Positions 18,191 through 24,870 are shown, counted from the stretch's first letter. The stretch is DNA of 64,000 nt from Desulfovibrio aminophilus (GCF_023660105.1 NZ_JAMHGA010000012.1:310001-374000); one strand, 5' to 3'. Numbers and translations are program-made. The notes: a model not told the origin generated them from the letters alone.

Positions 18191-18949
18191 TCAATTCAGG
18201 CAACGCACGCATTGCTGGTAGCCGTAGGAGCGGATGTGCTCCAGGATGTCCCGGGGCCGGGCCTCGCAGCAGAGATGCCCGTTGTAGAGCACCTGTCCCC
18301 GGTCGGCGTTGACGTAGTCCAGGATGTAGCCGGTGTGGGTGATGATCAGGCCGGAACGCGCGGTGCGCGACTTCTGCTCCTTCATGGACAGGGGGGCCTG
18401 GGGCGAAAGCTCGCCCGAGAGCAGGGAGCGGACCACCTTGCCGATGAGCTGCATGTTCTCCAGGTCCACGCCGGACTCGGGCTCGTCGAAGAGCACGAGC
18501 TTGGGGTTCTGGGCCATGAGCTGGAGAAGTTCCGAGCGCTTGATCTCGCCGCCGGAGAACCCGGCGTTGATGTCGCGCTCCAGGAAATCCGTGAAGTTGA
18601 CCTTTTCGGCCAGGGCGTCCACGTCCACCGGGCGGCCCTGGCCGCACATCTGCACGAGGTGGCGGGTCTTCAGGCCGTGGATGGTCGGAGGCCGCTGGAA
18701 GGACATGCCCAGGCCGAGGCGCGCGCGCTCGTAGGACGGGGCGTGGGTCACGTCCTCGCCCCGGAAGATGATCCGGCCGCCGGTCACGTTGTAGCCGGAA
18801 AAGCCCATCAGGGTCATGAGCAGGGAGGTCTTGCCCGAGCCGTTGGGTCCGAACAGGATGAAGGTCTCTCCCTCGCGGATATGCAGGTTGATCCCCTTGA
18901 GGACCTCCCGCTCGCCGATTGAGACGTGCAGGTCTTCGATCTTGAGCAT
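18191..18949 (-). CDS. sufC: SufC-like ABC ATPase of Fe-S cluster assembly
   Basis: Cytosolic ABC-type ATPase that drives the SufB scaffold. It has 252 residues with Walker A FGPNGSGKTSLL, Q-loop MSFQRPPTIHGL, ABC signature AGFSGGEIKRSELLQLM, Walker B LVLFDEPESGVD and the switch His in IITHTGYILDY. These match SufC rather than transporter ATPases. The C-terminus ends in YGYQQCVRCLN, a CxxC pair not present in E. coli SufC. It is the first gene of the sufC-sufB operon, with ribosome binding site GAGGAA close to the ATG at 18949. Confidence 0.93.
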   Translation of the reverse strand: MLKIEDLHVSIGEREVLKGINLHIREGETFILFGPNGSGKTSLLMTLMGFSGYNVTGGRIIFRGEDVTHAPSYERARLGLGMSFQRPPTIHGLKTRHLVQMCGQGRPVDVDALAEKVNFTDFLERDINAGFSGGEIKRSELLQLMAQNPKLVLFDEPESGVDLENMQLIGKVVRSLLSGELSPQAPLSMKEQKSRTARSGLIITHTGYILDYVNADRGQVLYNGHLCCEARPRDILEHIRSYGYQQCVRCLN

Positions 18950-19062
18950 GCCGTTCCTCGCTCTGAAGTCAGGATGGCCTCGGCGGAACAGGTCCGCGCG
19001 GCCTGCCGGTTGTACAGAAGCCCGGGCGCGAAGTCCAGGGAATCCCGGACGGCGCAGAGTCC

Positions 19063-19134
19063 TAAGATGCGTCCGGGGACGGCGATGTCAAGGGCGGCGC
19101 CCCCCTTGACTCCACGGCGCCGCGGCCTCATCTT
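19063..19134. promoter_or_regulatory. Back-to-back promoter region for sufC and the Smr gene
   Basis: An inverted repeat GTCAAGGG/CCCTTGAC (19087-19094 and 19103-19110) contains a minus-strand -35 TTGACA (19091-19086) facing sufC and a plus-strand -35 TTGACT (19106-19111) facing the Smr gene. The matching -10 boxes are weak, so the start sites are uncertain. The symmetric arrangement could also bind a regulator. Confidence 0.4.
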
Positions 19135-19161
19135 CATGCCGACGAAACGCCCGGAGCCCAC

Positions 19162-19941
19162 ATGACCAAACGCATGAAATCCCTCTCGGACCTCAAGTCC
19201 CTGACCCTTGAGAGCAAGGACGACAAACCCGCGCCCATCACGGCCCGCTCGGTCAAGGCCGCGCTCAAGGCGGCCGGCGGCAAGCCGATCCACGTGACGC
19301 CGCCCAAGCCCAAGGAGGCCCCGGCCCCGGTCGCCGATCCCGCCGAGGACGAGGCGGACCTCTTCCTCAACGCCATGCGGGGGGTGGACCGCATCCATGA
19401 GGAACCGGGCCGCCAAGTGGCGGCCCGGCCCGCCGCGCCCGAGCCGGCGGCCGCGCCCGAGCCGGACGACGAGGCCCAGGCCCTGGCCCGCTTCCTGCGC
19501 GGGGAGATCGACTTCGAGCTGGAGTTTTCCGAGGAGTACATGCACGGGGTCGTGCGCGGGCTGGATCGAAAGATCTTCCAGATGCTCAAGAACGGGCGGC
19601 TCTCGCACGAGGCCCATCTGGACATGCACGGGCTCAACGCGGACCAGGCCTACGACGGCCTGCTCTTCTTCCTGCGCGAGAGCTATCTCCAGGGACGGCG
19701 CTGCGTGCTGCTCATCACCGGCCGGGGCAAGAACTCCCCGGGCGGCCAGAGCATTCTCAAACGGGAAATCCAGACCTGGCTCACCCGCGAGCCCCTGCGC
19801 CGGGCGGTGCTGGCCTTCTGCACGGCCCAGCCCAAGGACGGCGGCGCGGGAGCGCTCTACGTGCTTCTGCGCAAGGTGAAGAAGAGCCAGGGCAAGGTGC
19901 GCTGGGACACCCTGACCAACTGGGAGCCCGACGACCGCTAG
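19162..19941 (+). CDS. Smr-domain protein
   Basis: A 259-residue protein. Residues 1-110 are a disordered-looking Ala/Pro/Lys/Glu-rich region. About 155-245 is an Smr domain, the small MutS-related nuclease-type fold: LDMHGLNADQAYDGLLFFLR carries the LDxHG motif, and VLLITGRGKNSPGG gives the GxGxxS/G-type loop. Smr domains cut or bind branched DNA or, in SmrB-type proteins, cleave mRNA at collided ribosomes. Which applies here cannot be told from sequence. The ribosome binding site GGAG precedes the ATG. It is convergent with cheW, overlapping its stop by 4 bp. Confidence 0.85.
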   Translation: MTKRMKSLSDLKSLTLESKDDKPAPITARSVKAALKAAGGKPIHVTPPKPKEAPAPVADPAEDEADLFLNAMRGVDRIHEEPGRQVAARPAAPEPAAAPEPDDEAQALARFLRGEIDFELEFSEEYMHGVVRGLDRKIFQMLKNGRLSHEAHLDMHGLNADQAYDGLLFFLRESYLQGRRCVLLITGRGKNSPGGQSILKREIQTWLTREPLRRAVLAFCTAQPKDGGAGALYVLLRKVKKSQGKVRWDTLTNWEPDDR

Positions 19942-20453
19942 GCCGCCGCCTCGCGGGGCGCGGCGTCCTTCTGGCCCATGCCGCGCACCAGGGCCAGTTC
20001 CTCGGCCGAGAAGATGCGGCCGATGTCCAGGATGATGATGAAATTCTCGTCCTGGCGGCCCATGCCTCGGATGTACTCGGCGTTTACGGCCGCCCCCATT
20101 CTCGGCGCGGGCTCGATGGCCTCGGGAGCCATCTCGAAGACCTCCCGCACCGAATCCACCAAGGCGCCCATGACCGTGCGCTCGCCGTCGAAGTCGATCT
20201 CCACGATGATGATGCAGGTGTCCACGGTGTCAGCGCCCTTGGACATGCCGAGCTTGAGCCGCATGTCCACCACGGGCACGGCGTGGCCGCGCAGGTTGAT
20301 GACCCCGCGCATGTAGGCCGGAGTGCGGGGAATCTTCGTGATGGTCGTCAGTTCCAGCACCTCGCGCACGGTGCCGATGTCCAGGGCGAAGATTTCCTTT
20401 CCCAGGGTGAAGGTCAGGAATTGGTTGATGTCTTTGGCGGCGTTCTCGTCCAT
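19938..20453 (-). CDS. cheW: CheW chemotaxis coupling protein
   Basis: Links methyl-accepting chemoreceptors to the CheA kinase. The 171-residue protein shows the CheW fold from FLTFTLGKEIFALDIGTVRE through RTPAYMRGVINLRGHAVPVV (the conserved NLRG segment) to LVDSVREVFEM and DENFIIILDIGRIF. I chose the ATG at 20453 (MDENAAKDINQF) because GGGAGGA lies just upstream; an upstream in-frame extension to 20612 would run through the promoter region and is unlikely. No CheA or receptor gene is adjacent, so it probably belongs to a dispersed chemotaxis set. It is divergent from tRNA-Pro. Confidence 0.92.
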   Translation of the reverse strand: MDENAAKDINQFLTFTLGKEIFALDIGTVREVLELTTITKIPRTPAYMRGVINLRGHAVPVVDMRLKLGMSKGADTVDTCIIIVEIDFDGERTVMGALVDSVREVFEMAPEAIEPAPRMGAAVNAEYIRGMGRQDENFIIILDIGRIFSAEELALVRGMGQKDAAPREAAA

Positions 20454-20549
20454 GCGTCCTCCCGGCCCCCGGGGCCCGTGCTTGCCGGAATAATCTCGCC
20501 TGGAACGAGGGTGCCTCCGGCGGGCCGCGCTGTCAACGAAAAGCCCGAG

Positions 20550-20608
20550 ATTATAACGAAGGCCTCCCGCTTTTCCTGGTTGACAATCGCCAGGGCGGAG
20601 GGTATCAA
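20550..20608. promoter_or_regulatory. Divergent promoters for cheW and tRNA-Pro
   Basis: On the plus strand TTGACA (20580-20585), a 17-bp spacer and TATCAA (20603-20608) sit 20 bp before the tRNA, as expected for its promoter. On the minus strand a perfect TATAAT (20555-20550) faces cheW, with a weak -35. Confidence 0.6.
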
Positions 20609-20627
20609 CCATCCCTCGCGACGACGT

Positions 20628-20704
20628 CGGGATGTAGCGCAGCCTGGAAGCGCACTTGAATGGGGTTCAAGGGGTCGGAGGTTCAAATCCTCTCATCCCG
20701 ACCA
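20628..20704 (+). tRNA. tRNA-Pro(GGG)
   Basis: The sequence folds as a complete tRNA: acceptor CGGGATG/CATCCCG, D-arm GCGC-AGCCTGGAA-GCGC, anticodon stem CTTGA/TCAAG with loop ATGGGGT, T-arm GGAGG/CCTCT with loop TTCAAAT, discriminator A and encoded CCA. The loop places GGG at positions 34-36, so it reads CCC/CCT proline codons. The C1-G72 pair and GTAGCGCAGCCTGG are typical of tRNA-Pro. Its 3' 49 nt form the left attachment site of the integrated element, and the gene remains intact. Confidence 0.96.
20656..20704 (+). repeat. attL: 49-bp direct repeat within the tRNA-Pro 3' end
   Basis: Bases 20656-20704 (from TTGAATGGGG to ATCCCGACCA) are repeated exactly at 27332-27380. They cover the anticodon loop through the CCA end. 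This is the classic attachment-site duplication left by a tyrosine integrase. Confidence 0.95.
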
Positions 20705-20723
20705 TTAAAAAGACTTGGACCCG

Positions 20724-20760
20724 AAGGGGGTTACGGCAAAAACCGTAGCCCCCTTCTCTT
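20724..20760 (+). terminator. Terminator inside the element's left end, downstream of tRNA-Pro
   Basis: A 13-bp nearly perfect stem AAGGGGGTTACGG (20724-20736) / CCGTAGCCCCCTT (20743-20755) with a CAAAAA loop is followed by CTCTTT. It lies 20 bp after the tRNA, within the element, and probably replaces the host terminator now found beyond attR. Confidence 0.7.
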
Positions 20761-20786
20761 TCCCTCTTCCCCGAAAGTCGCCATTC

Positions 20787-20832
20787 TCTCCCCCGCCTCT
20801 CCCCCGCTGGTGCGTTAAGCAGTGTGAAAATG
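20787..20832 (+). repeat. Candidate integrase arm-type sites, left end
   Basis: Two TCTCCCCC boxes (20787-20794 and 20798-20805) lie 11 bp apart, followed by GTGAAAATG (20824-20832). The same boxes with the same 11-bp spacing and orientation occur near the right end at 27196-27231. This is what paired arm-binding sites of a lambda-type integrase would look like. Confidence 0.5.
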
Positions 20833-20850
20833 CCTCGCAACCTCCAGGAC

Positions 20851-20913
20851 AAAAAAGGGGGCCAGCCTCTCGGCCAGCCCCCGAACACCGCCGGGCATCG
20901 GGAACCCGGCGGG
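20851..20913 (-). terminator. Terminator of the element's leftward transcription unit
   Basis: On the minus strand a hairpin (arms ending GGGGGC/GCCCCC, with two mismatches and a GAGA loop; 20857-20882) is followed by TTTTTT (20856-20851). A second strong stem CCGCCGGG/CCCGGCGG (20888-20895 and 20905-20912) precedes it. Together they end the gene series that starts at the integrase. Confidence 0.7.
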
Positions 20914-20918
20914 CGCTC

Positions 20919-21158
20919 CTACTCGGCAGCGGCAAGGGCCTCAGCGTCCCAGACTTCCTTTTGGTCCGGGCCAGGACACAGCCAAGCCGTATTCTGGCCC
21001 GTGCTGGCGAGGGCCTCGGCCATGTCCAGGATGCGGCCTTCGCGGACGTGCGCGTTGAAGGCGGTCAGGTTGGGCTCAGCGCCATTGTTCTGGAAGAAGT
21101 GGCGGCGGCCCGCTTCAAGGGTGTTCCAGGCGGCGCGGCGGTCGGTCAGTTCGGACAT
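20919..21158 (-). CDS. Small element protein of unknown function (79 aa)
   Basis: The last gene of the element's leftward series. The 79-residue protein is acidic at its C-terminus (KEVWDAEALAAAE), has a Trp/His/Arg-rich N-terminal half (RRAAWNTLEAGRRHFFQNNG), and no membrane segment or motif that I recognise. The ribosome binding site AGGAG lies at good spacing from the ATG at 21158. It is 21 bp downstream of the 281-aa gene and probably co-transcribed with it. Confidence 0.6.
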   Translation of the reverse strand: MSELTDRRAAWNTLEAGRRHFFQNNGAEPNLTAFNAHVREGRILDMAEALASTGQNTAWLCPGPDQKEVWDAEALAAAE

Positions 21159-21179
21159 TTTCGTCTCCTCTCTTTTGGG

Positions 21180-22025
21180 TTAGGCAGCCAAAGCCTCGTT
21201 GGCGATGGCCTGCAAGGGCTTGACGTTGTAGGGCAATTCCATCGGTTCGCCCGGCACGGCTCTGAGGATCGAGCCCCGGCAGACCTCGGCCAGTGCGGCA
21301 ATGTGCGTCAAGGTTTCGTGCGCATCTTCGCGCCAGTCGTCGAGCCAGCCCAGCCCGGCCGCCTTGAGGGCCTGGGTTTCAGCTTTGGCCATGACGCGAT
21401 CGGGGAGTTGCGACAGGAGCCCAAACGGGTCATCCTGGATCGCTCCGAGGGCCTGAAGCATCCCGCGATTGCCGAGGCCAAGAACCGCCTGGACGCGCTC
21501 AGCCTCGGACATGGCCCGCAGCACGTCGCGGACCTCGCGGCCCTTGAGGTAGGCGTCTTTGTCCGTCGGGTCCGGGGTCCAAGCCTCGCGGCGGATTTGG
21601 TCCACGACACGCGCCTCTTGGGCGGTCTCGATCACGATTTTTTCCAGGCTCGGGTTCAAGGCCGGGATGGCCTTGGTTAGCACTTCACGGGCACGCTGGG
21701 CCACGATCTCGGGCCGCAGGTCGCGATTGCCAAGAATTTTTTTCGCCTCGCCCCAGGGTTTAGCTAGGGGCAGCAAGGCTTCGCACAGGGCATCATAGCG
21801 GGGCGCGCGGCGCTCTCGGCTCCATGCGCTGTCCCGCGAGATGATGTTGTTCAGACGCACGTCCAAAGAGTCCAGGCCGATGACGGAGCCCATCCGGCTA
21901 ATGGCGTGATCCGTAGCGGGCTTAAAATCCATCGCCTCGGCCCGGCCCCGGAAGTCCGGGATCGGTTGCCGCTTTCCGTCCAGGTCAACGAACGTGTAGG
22001 AATCGCTTTTCGTGATCTTCAGCAT
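21180..22025 (-). CDS. Element protein of unknown function (281 aa)
   Basis: A soluble protein of 281 residues without signal peptide, membrane helix or recognised catalytic motif. It opens MLKITKSDSYTFVDLDGKRQ and is rich in Arg, Ala and acidic residues, with long predicted helices (ILTKAIPALNPSLEKIVIET region; ALGAIQDDPFGLLSQLPDRV). The ribosome binding site AAGGAG is well placed before the ATG at 22025. It is the second largest protein of the element after the integrase, in the block of accessory genes between the replication region and the left end. That is where satellites often keep interference or helper-interaction genes; this is position-based inference only. Confidence 0.65.
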   Translation of the reverse strand: MLKITKSDSYTFVDLDGKRQPIPDFRGRAEAMDFKPATDHAISRMGSVIGLDSLDVRLNNIISRDSAWSRERRAPRYDALCEALLPLAKPWGEAKKILGNRDLRPEIVAQRAREVLTKAIPALNPSLEKIVIETAQEARVVDQIRREAWTPDPTDKDAYLKGREVRDVLRAMSEAERVQAVLGLGNRGMLQALGAIQDDPFGLLSQLPDRVMAKAETQALKAAGLGWLDDWREDAHETLTHIAALAEVCRGSILRAVPGEPMELPYNVKPLQAIANEALAA

Positions 22026-22051
22026 GTCTTTTCTCCTTATATTCCCGATGG

Positions 22052-22303
22052 TTAAAGTGTTTCAACCAAATTGGCGGCTGCAAACTCGGCCTCAGCGGCC
22101 ACAATGAGCGGGGCAGACGTGCAAGCTTCCACCCTGGCCCGGAACGTCTCCCAGGGCTCCCCTGGTTGCCGGGTGAAGACTTGGCCCTCAGCCTGTACCG
22201 TCAGGGGCTCATGCGTGCTCGGCACGATCCAGAAACGCGGAACCCGACGGTTCGCGCGGCCAGCCTCCAGAGCCTCCACGCGGGCGGCGATGCTACGCGG
22301 CAT
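22052..22303 (-). CDS. Small element protein of unknown function (83 aa)
   Basis: The 83-residue protein begins MPRSIAARVEALEAGRANRR, a short basic/helical segment of the kind seen in small phage proteins (xxRVxxLE heptads), then has a beta-rich middle (FWIVPSTHEPLTVQAEGQVF). The ATG at 22303 is chosen for its GGAGGTG ribosome binding site; a longer in-frame version overlaps two upstream genes and is unlikely. It overlaps the 76-aa gene by 11 bp. No function is recognised. Confidence 0.6.
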   Translation of the reverse strand: MPRSIAARVEALEAGRANRRVPRFWIVPSTHEPLTVQAEGQVFTRQPGEPWETFRARVEACTSAPLIVAAEAEFAAANLVETL

Positions 22304-22523
22304 GATCCACCTCCGGCTCAAGGCGGCAGTCCACCACTTGCATGACGACAAAAACCCCGCTGGGGCTCGGGTTCGCCTCTTGCGCGGCGGCCACGCTCGG
22401 ATACCGCACACCGTCAACGACGGCCGTGCCGTCCATGTCCGCGAGGATGCACGTGGTTGGAAGAGGCGGTCGGCGGTCTTCGGCGTCCCGCTCAAGCCGG
22501 GCAAGGCGGTTCCTGATGTTCAT
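22293..22523 (-). CDS. Small element protein of unknown function (76 aa)
   Basis: The 76-residue protein starts MNIRNRLARLERDAEDRRPP, resembling the N-terminus of its 83-aa neighbour (a short helical RLARLE motif). Beta-type sequence follows (TCILADMDGTAVVDGVRYPS). The two genes may be distant duplicates or share a small-phage-protein fold. The ribosome binding site AAGGAG precedes the ATG. It overlaps its upstream neighbour by 4 bp (22520-22523) and its downstream neighbour by 11 bp, so translation is probably coupled. Confidence 0.6.
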   Translation of the reverse strand: MNIRNRLARLERDAEDRRPPLPTTCILADMDGTAVVDGVRYPSVAAAQEANPSPSGVFVVMQVVDCRLEPEVDHAA

Positions 22524-22789
22524 CGGGTCTTCTCCTTTTGCTGGGCGGCCTCCAGGGCCTCCAGGCGGGCTTCCAGATCGCTTGTGGCGATGAGCCCGGC
22601 CAGCACTTGGCCGAGGTAGCCGAGACAGCGGGCAAGGGACGGGTCCACTTCGCCACGGTTCACCTTGTTCATGAGGTCGCCCAGGAACAACCGCAGGTCT
22701 TGGGCGGTCTTGAGACGGCGGCGCGGGGGCAGGCGGGGGGTGCTGGCCCGATTTCCGCGCGGGGCCTTGGCTGCGGGTTTTTTTCTCAT
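22520..22789 (-). CDS. Small basic element protein of unknown function (89 aa)
   Basis: The 89-residue protein has a strongly basic start (MRKKPAAKAPRGNRASTPRL) followed by a helical segment (TAQDLRLFLGDLMNKVNRGE) and a C-terminal coiled-coil-like LEARLEALEAAQQKEKTR. The basic N-terminus suggests nucleic-acid contact. It could be a small terminase-like or regulatory protein, but no motif is diagnostic. The ATG at 22789 has AGGAG upstream. Confidence 0.55.
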   Translation of the reverse strand: MRKKPAAKAPRGNRASTPRLPPRRRLKTAQDLRLFLGDLMNKVNRGEVDPSLARCLGYLGQVLAGLIATSDLEARLEALEAAQQKEKTR

Positions 22790-22833
22790 GCAAAAACTCC
22801 TGTCTTCTGTGTGAGATTCGCGCAGAAATGGCC

Positions 22834-23328
22834 CTACGCCGCGTCCTGGCACCCCGGGGTGAAATCTGCCTCGCCGTGGGCCTTCAAAATGGCCTGTAGC
22901 CCTTCCTGGCGCTCCCGGAGGTACTTACCCAGGAGGGAGCGGACGGCGTAGGCGGCCCCGGCCCGGTCCCCGGCCCATATGGTGGGCACCCCGTAGCGGG
23001 CCTGATAGGTAAACAAGGATTGGAGCACGGCGTGGGGCAGCATCCGGCTCCGGTAGCGGTGCTTGGCCACGTCCTGCATGGAGCACTCGGCCACGATAGC
23101 GAACAGGTCATAGCCCCGGGCGCGGCATAGCTCGGCCTCGAACCGATCCCGCCCGGCGGACAGGGAGCCCACGAGGTCGTCAATACTCTTGCGCTCACAG
23201 GCGGCCAGCGTCTCCAGGCCCTTCAAGGCGTAGTCGCCGGAGGGGAGCCCGGCCACCTCAACCGCCACGTCAGGCCAGCGGCGGAAATCCAGGGGGCATT
23301 GCTCCCGGGTGTCAACGATGATCCGCAC
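22834..23328 (-). CDS. ERCC4-domain nuclease (XPF/MUS81-type)
   Basis: A 164-residue single-domain protein. It begins VRIIVDTREQCPLDF and contains LPSGDYALKGLETLAACERK, followed by SIDDLVGSL. These are the ERCC4 nuclease motifs: the Asp of VDTREQ, the GD pair, and ERKS-x2-D that closes the metal site. Such domains cut branched or flap DNA; stand-alone versions are common in phages and mobile elements. No helix-hairpin-helix domain is attached. The start is taken at the GTG of 23328 because GGAGGTG lies 4 nt upstream; a GTG at 23346 is in frame but lacks a site. It follows the origin-like region, which fits a role in replication or recombination of the element. Confidence 0.85.
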   Translation of the reverse strand: MRIIVDTREQCPLDFRRWPDVAVEVAGLPSGDYALKGLETLAACERKSIDDLVGSLSAGRDRFEAELCRARGYDLFAIVAECSMQDVAKHRYRSRMLPHAVLQSLFTYQARYGVPTIWAGDRAGAAYAVRSLLGKYLRERQEGLQAILKAHGEADFTPGCQDAA

Positions 23329-23455
23329 GACGCACCTCCAGCCCACGGCGTTTGCGCTGAATCTTCCGATAAAGGGCGAGGCACCAAGCCAACCCCTCGG
23401 CCTCGGTGTCCGGCTTCCGGCTTTTGCCTTTGGCCTCTCGCGTCTCTTCCTTCAT
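23312..23455 (-). CDS. Small basic protein (47 aa), first gene after the origin-like region
   Basis: A 47-codon reading frame from ATG 23455 with GAGGAA 9 nt upstream: starts MKEETREAKGKSRKPDTEAE, then GLAWCLALYRKIQRKRRGLE, ending RRADHR. It is rich in Lys, Arg and Glu. Its end overlaps the start of the ERCC4 nuclease gene by 17 bp, suggesting translational coupling. No family is recognised. Confidence 0.5.
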   Translation of the reverse strand: MKEETREAKGKSRKPDTEAEGLAWCLALYRKIQRKRRGLEVRRADHR

Positions 23456-23498
23456 GGCCGCATTTCCTCTTCTGGTTCACAACTGCGATATAGGCCAA

Positions 23499-23674
23499 CA
23501 CACGGACGTGTGATCCGGTCCCCAGGATCACACTTGTCCTTTTAAGAGTCCTTCTAAGAGTCCTTCTAAAGTCCTTACGGGGTACTGGTTGCCCACTTTT
23601 GGAACCGTTGCGGAGGTACCTTTTGCCCACCCTCTGTTGGGTACTGGTTGCGCATATGGGGTACTGGTTGCCCA
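23499..23674. other. Candidate iteron-type replication origin
   Basis: Directly after the rep-like stop codon come four copies of a 16-bp sequence (plus-strand GGGTACTGGTTGCCCA) at 23659-23674, 23639-23654 (one mismatch), 23614-23629 (degenerate) and 23580-23595. A weaker fifth copy may lie near 23602-23615. Next is a 12-bp tandem repeat TCCTTCTAAGAG (about 3.7 copies, 23537-23580), AT-richer than the flanks. A GTGTGATCC/GGATCACAC inverted repeat (23508-23516 and 23525-23533) and a CACACG/CGTGTG dyad (23499-23512) follow. Iterons, short tandem AT-rich repeats and dyads next to a rep gene are the standard parts of a Rep-dependent origin. Confidence 0.7.
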
Positions 23675-24403
23675 TCATCTAGACTCGCCGCTCAGTCGAG
23701 AATTGAGCCAAGACACCTTCCGAATCTTCGGCGGCCAGATCAGGACGCGCCAATGCATTTCATCGTGAGGCTCTATGACGTAGCTGGCTTGCAAGGACTC
23801 GATAGCCGCAAGGTAGATTCGACGGCAGACCCCTGAAAACTCACGCAATACTGAGGGTTCAGCCCCGCAGATGTCGTACTTGCGCCTGTTCAAGTACTCG
23901 GTGAAATCGTCACCCTCCAACCATCCCTCTTCATCGGGGTCCAGGTCGGGGCGGGGCTTGGCAAAATATCGGAAGGCCACGGCCAGGGCCTTGCCGGTGG
24001 GCGTCAGATCAGACCACAAGCCCCCGTCGATGAATATGCTCGGCATGCATATGCCCTCCGGCGAAGTGCAGTCATTCAGGAGGTTGTAGAGCTTGGCCCG
24101 GCGGCCGTTGCGCGTGGTGACTTTCTTGGTGGACAGGAGCCCGGCCATTTCAAGCTCAAGCACCCCGGCGCGGACCCCTTTGCGGGTCAAGCCACTCATG
24201 GCGGCAAGCCGGTCTTCGGCCGGGAAACAGACCCCGTGGTCATCGGCGTGGCGCAAGAGCACGGGGTACACGGCTTGGGCGGCGCGGGTCAGGACAGACC
24301 ACGTGTTAGGGTACAAGTCCCCGCCGTTGTCTACGGCCACAACGCCCCGATCCAATGTGCGGAAGTGGCGGTCACAGGTGGGAGCAGTCCAGCGGAAGCC
24401 CAT
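23675..24403 (-). CDS. Putative replication initiator (winged-helix Rep-like protein)
   Basis: A 242-residue protein. Residues 25-105 form a winged-helix domain like those of phage and plasmid replication proteins: AAQAVYPVLLRHADDHGVCF, then FPAEDRLAAMSGLTRKGVRA and LELEMAGLLSTKKVT. The remainder is unassigned, with no helicase or primase motif visible. The assignment as Rep rests on this domain, on the iteron array that begins one base past the stop codon, and on its place after AlpA in a mobile element. A transcriptional regulator is the alternative. The ATG at 24403 has AAGGGG upstream and overlaps the stop of a 43-codon frame (TGATG). Confidence 0.65.
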   Translation of the reverse strand: MGFRWTAPTCDRHFRTLDRGVVAVDNGGDLYPNTWSVLTRAAQAVYPVLLRHADDHGVCFPAEDRLAAMSGLTRKGVRAGVLELEMAGLLSTKKVTTRNGRRAKLYNLLNDCTSPEGICMPSIFIDGGLWSDLTPTGKALAVAFRYFAKPRPDLDPDEEGWLEGDDFTEYLNRRKYDICGAEPSVLREFSGVCRRIYLAAIESLQASYVIEPHDEMHWRVLIWPPKIRKVSWLNSRLSGESR

Positions 24404-24534
24404 CACGCGCCCCTTGGCACTTGACCAAGGCGGCGGCTTCGGGTATTGTCAACCCGCATGTCGCGCCTCAGCCAGGCCGCAGTTTTCAGGAGCCCCGCCC
24501 TCGCCCGGCGGGGTTTCGCTTTTCGAGGGGTCAT
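24403..24534 (-). CDS. Possible small Arg-rich protein (43 aa) between alpA-like and rep-like genes
   Basis: A 43-codon frame starting one base after the alpA-like stop codon (TAG-C-ATG) and ending in TGATG, sharing one base with the rep-like start. It is very basic (MTPRKAKPRRARAGLLKTAA, later RSRRLGQVPRGA). The ribosome binding site is weak, but the exact fit between neighbours argues for coupled translation. The same DNA contains a CCCCGCC/GGCGGGG hairpin (24493-24513) that could instead be a leader structure of rep mRNA. Confidence 0.4.
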   Translation of the reverse strand: MTPRKAKPRRARAGLLKTAAWLRRDMRVDNTRSRRLGQVPRGA

Positions 24535-24535
24535 G

Positions 24536-24757
24536 CTAGGCGGCCTGCCGTTCGCCCCGTGCGGCCAACCAGGCGATGAAGTCGGCGCGGGTGTATCCGG
24601 CCTTACGACCAGGAATCCGGCGCGGCCCCTGGCCCATGCTGTCGAGATTGGCGAGGCGTCCGGCGGAAATGAGGCCGCCGGTCAGGACGGGCACCGCAGT
24701 CCTGGCGACGATGGGCGGCAAGCTCCGCTCCAGTTCGGAAATCTGCTCCTGATCCAT
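24536..24757 (-). CDS. AlpA-like regulator / excisionase
   Basis: A 73-residue protein with a MerR-like winged-helix: PVLTGGLISAGRLANLDSMG followed by GPRRIPGRKAGYTRADFIAW. This matches AlpA/excisionase-type proteins that bind near att sites or activate integrase and replication genes in satellites and integrative elements. The ribosome binding site AAGGAG is well placed. It leads the alpA-(43 aa)-rep block. The 113 bp upstream are AT-rich with a weak TTGAAC-N17-TAATTT promoter on the minus strand. Confidence 0.7.
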   Translation of the reverse strand: MDQEQISELERSLPPIVARTAVPVLTGGLISAGRLANLDSMGQGPRRIPGRKAGYTRADFIAWLAARGERQAA

Positions 24758-24870
24758 AGTTCACTCCTTGCCCCCGTTTTGTCGTGGGCTATGGGGTGAG
24801 ACTAGCGCGCTGGATTAACTGGAAGATAGATGAAGAAATTACGGAGGGTATTTTTTCAGTTCAATTCATT

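Noticed and set aside
23537-23674. CRISPR-like array
   Set aside because: The repeats are only 12 and 16 bp with short irregular spacing and no cas genes; they fit iterons and an unwinding region.
23223-23678. A 151-codon minus-strand frame across the iteron region
   Set aside because: It reads through the direct repeats and the ERCC4 gene in another frame, has no ribosome binding site and no domain.
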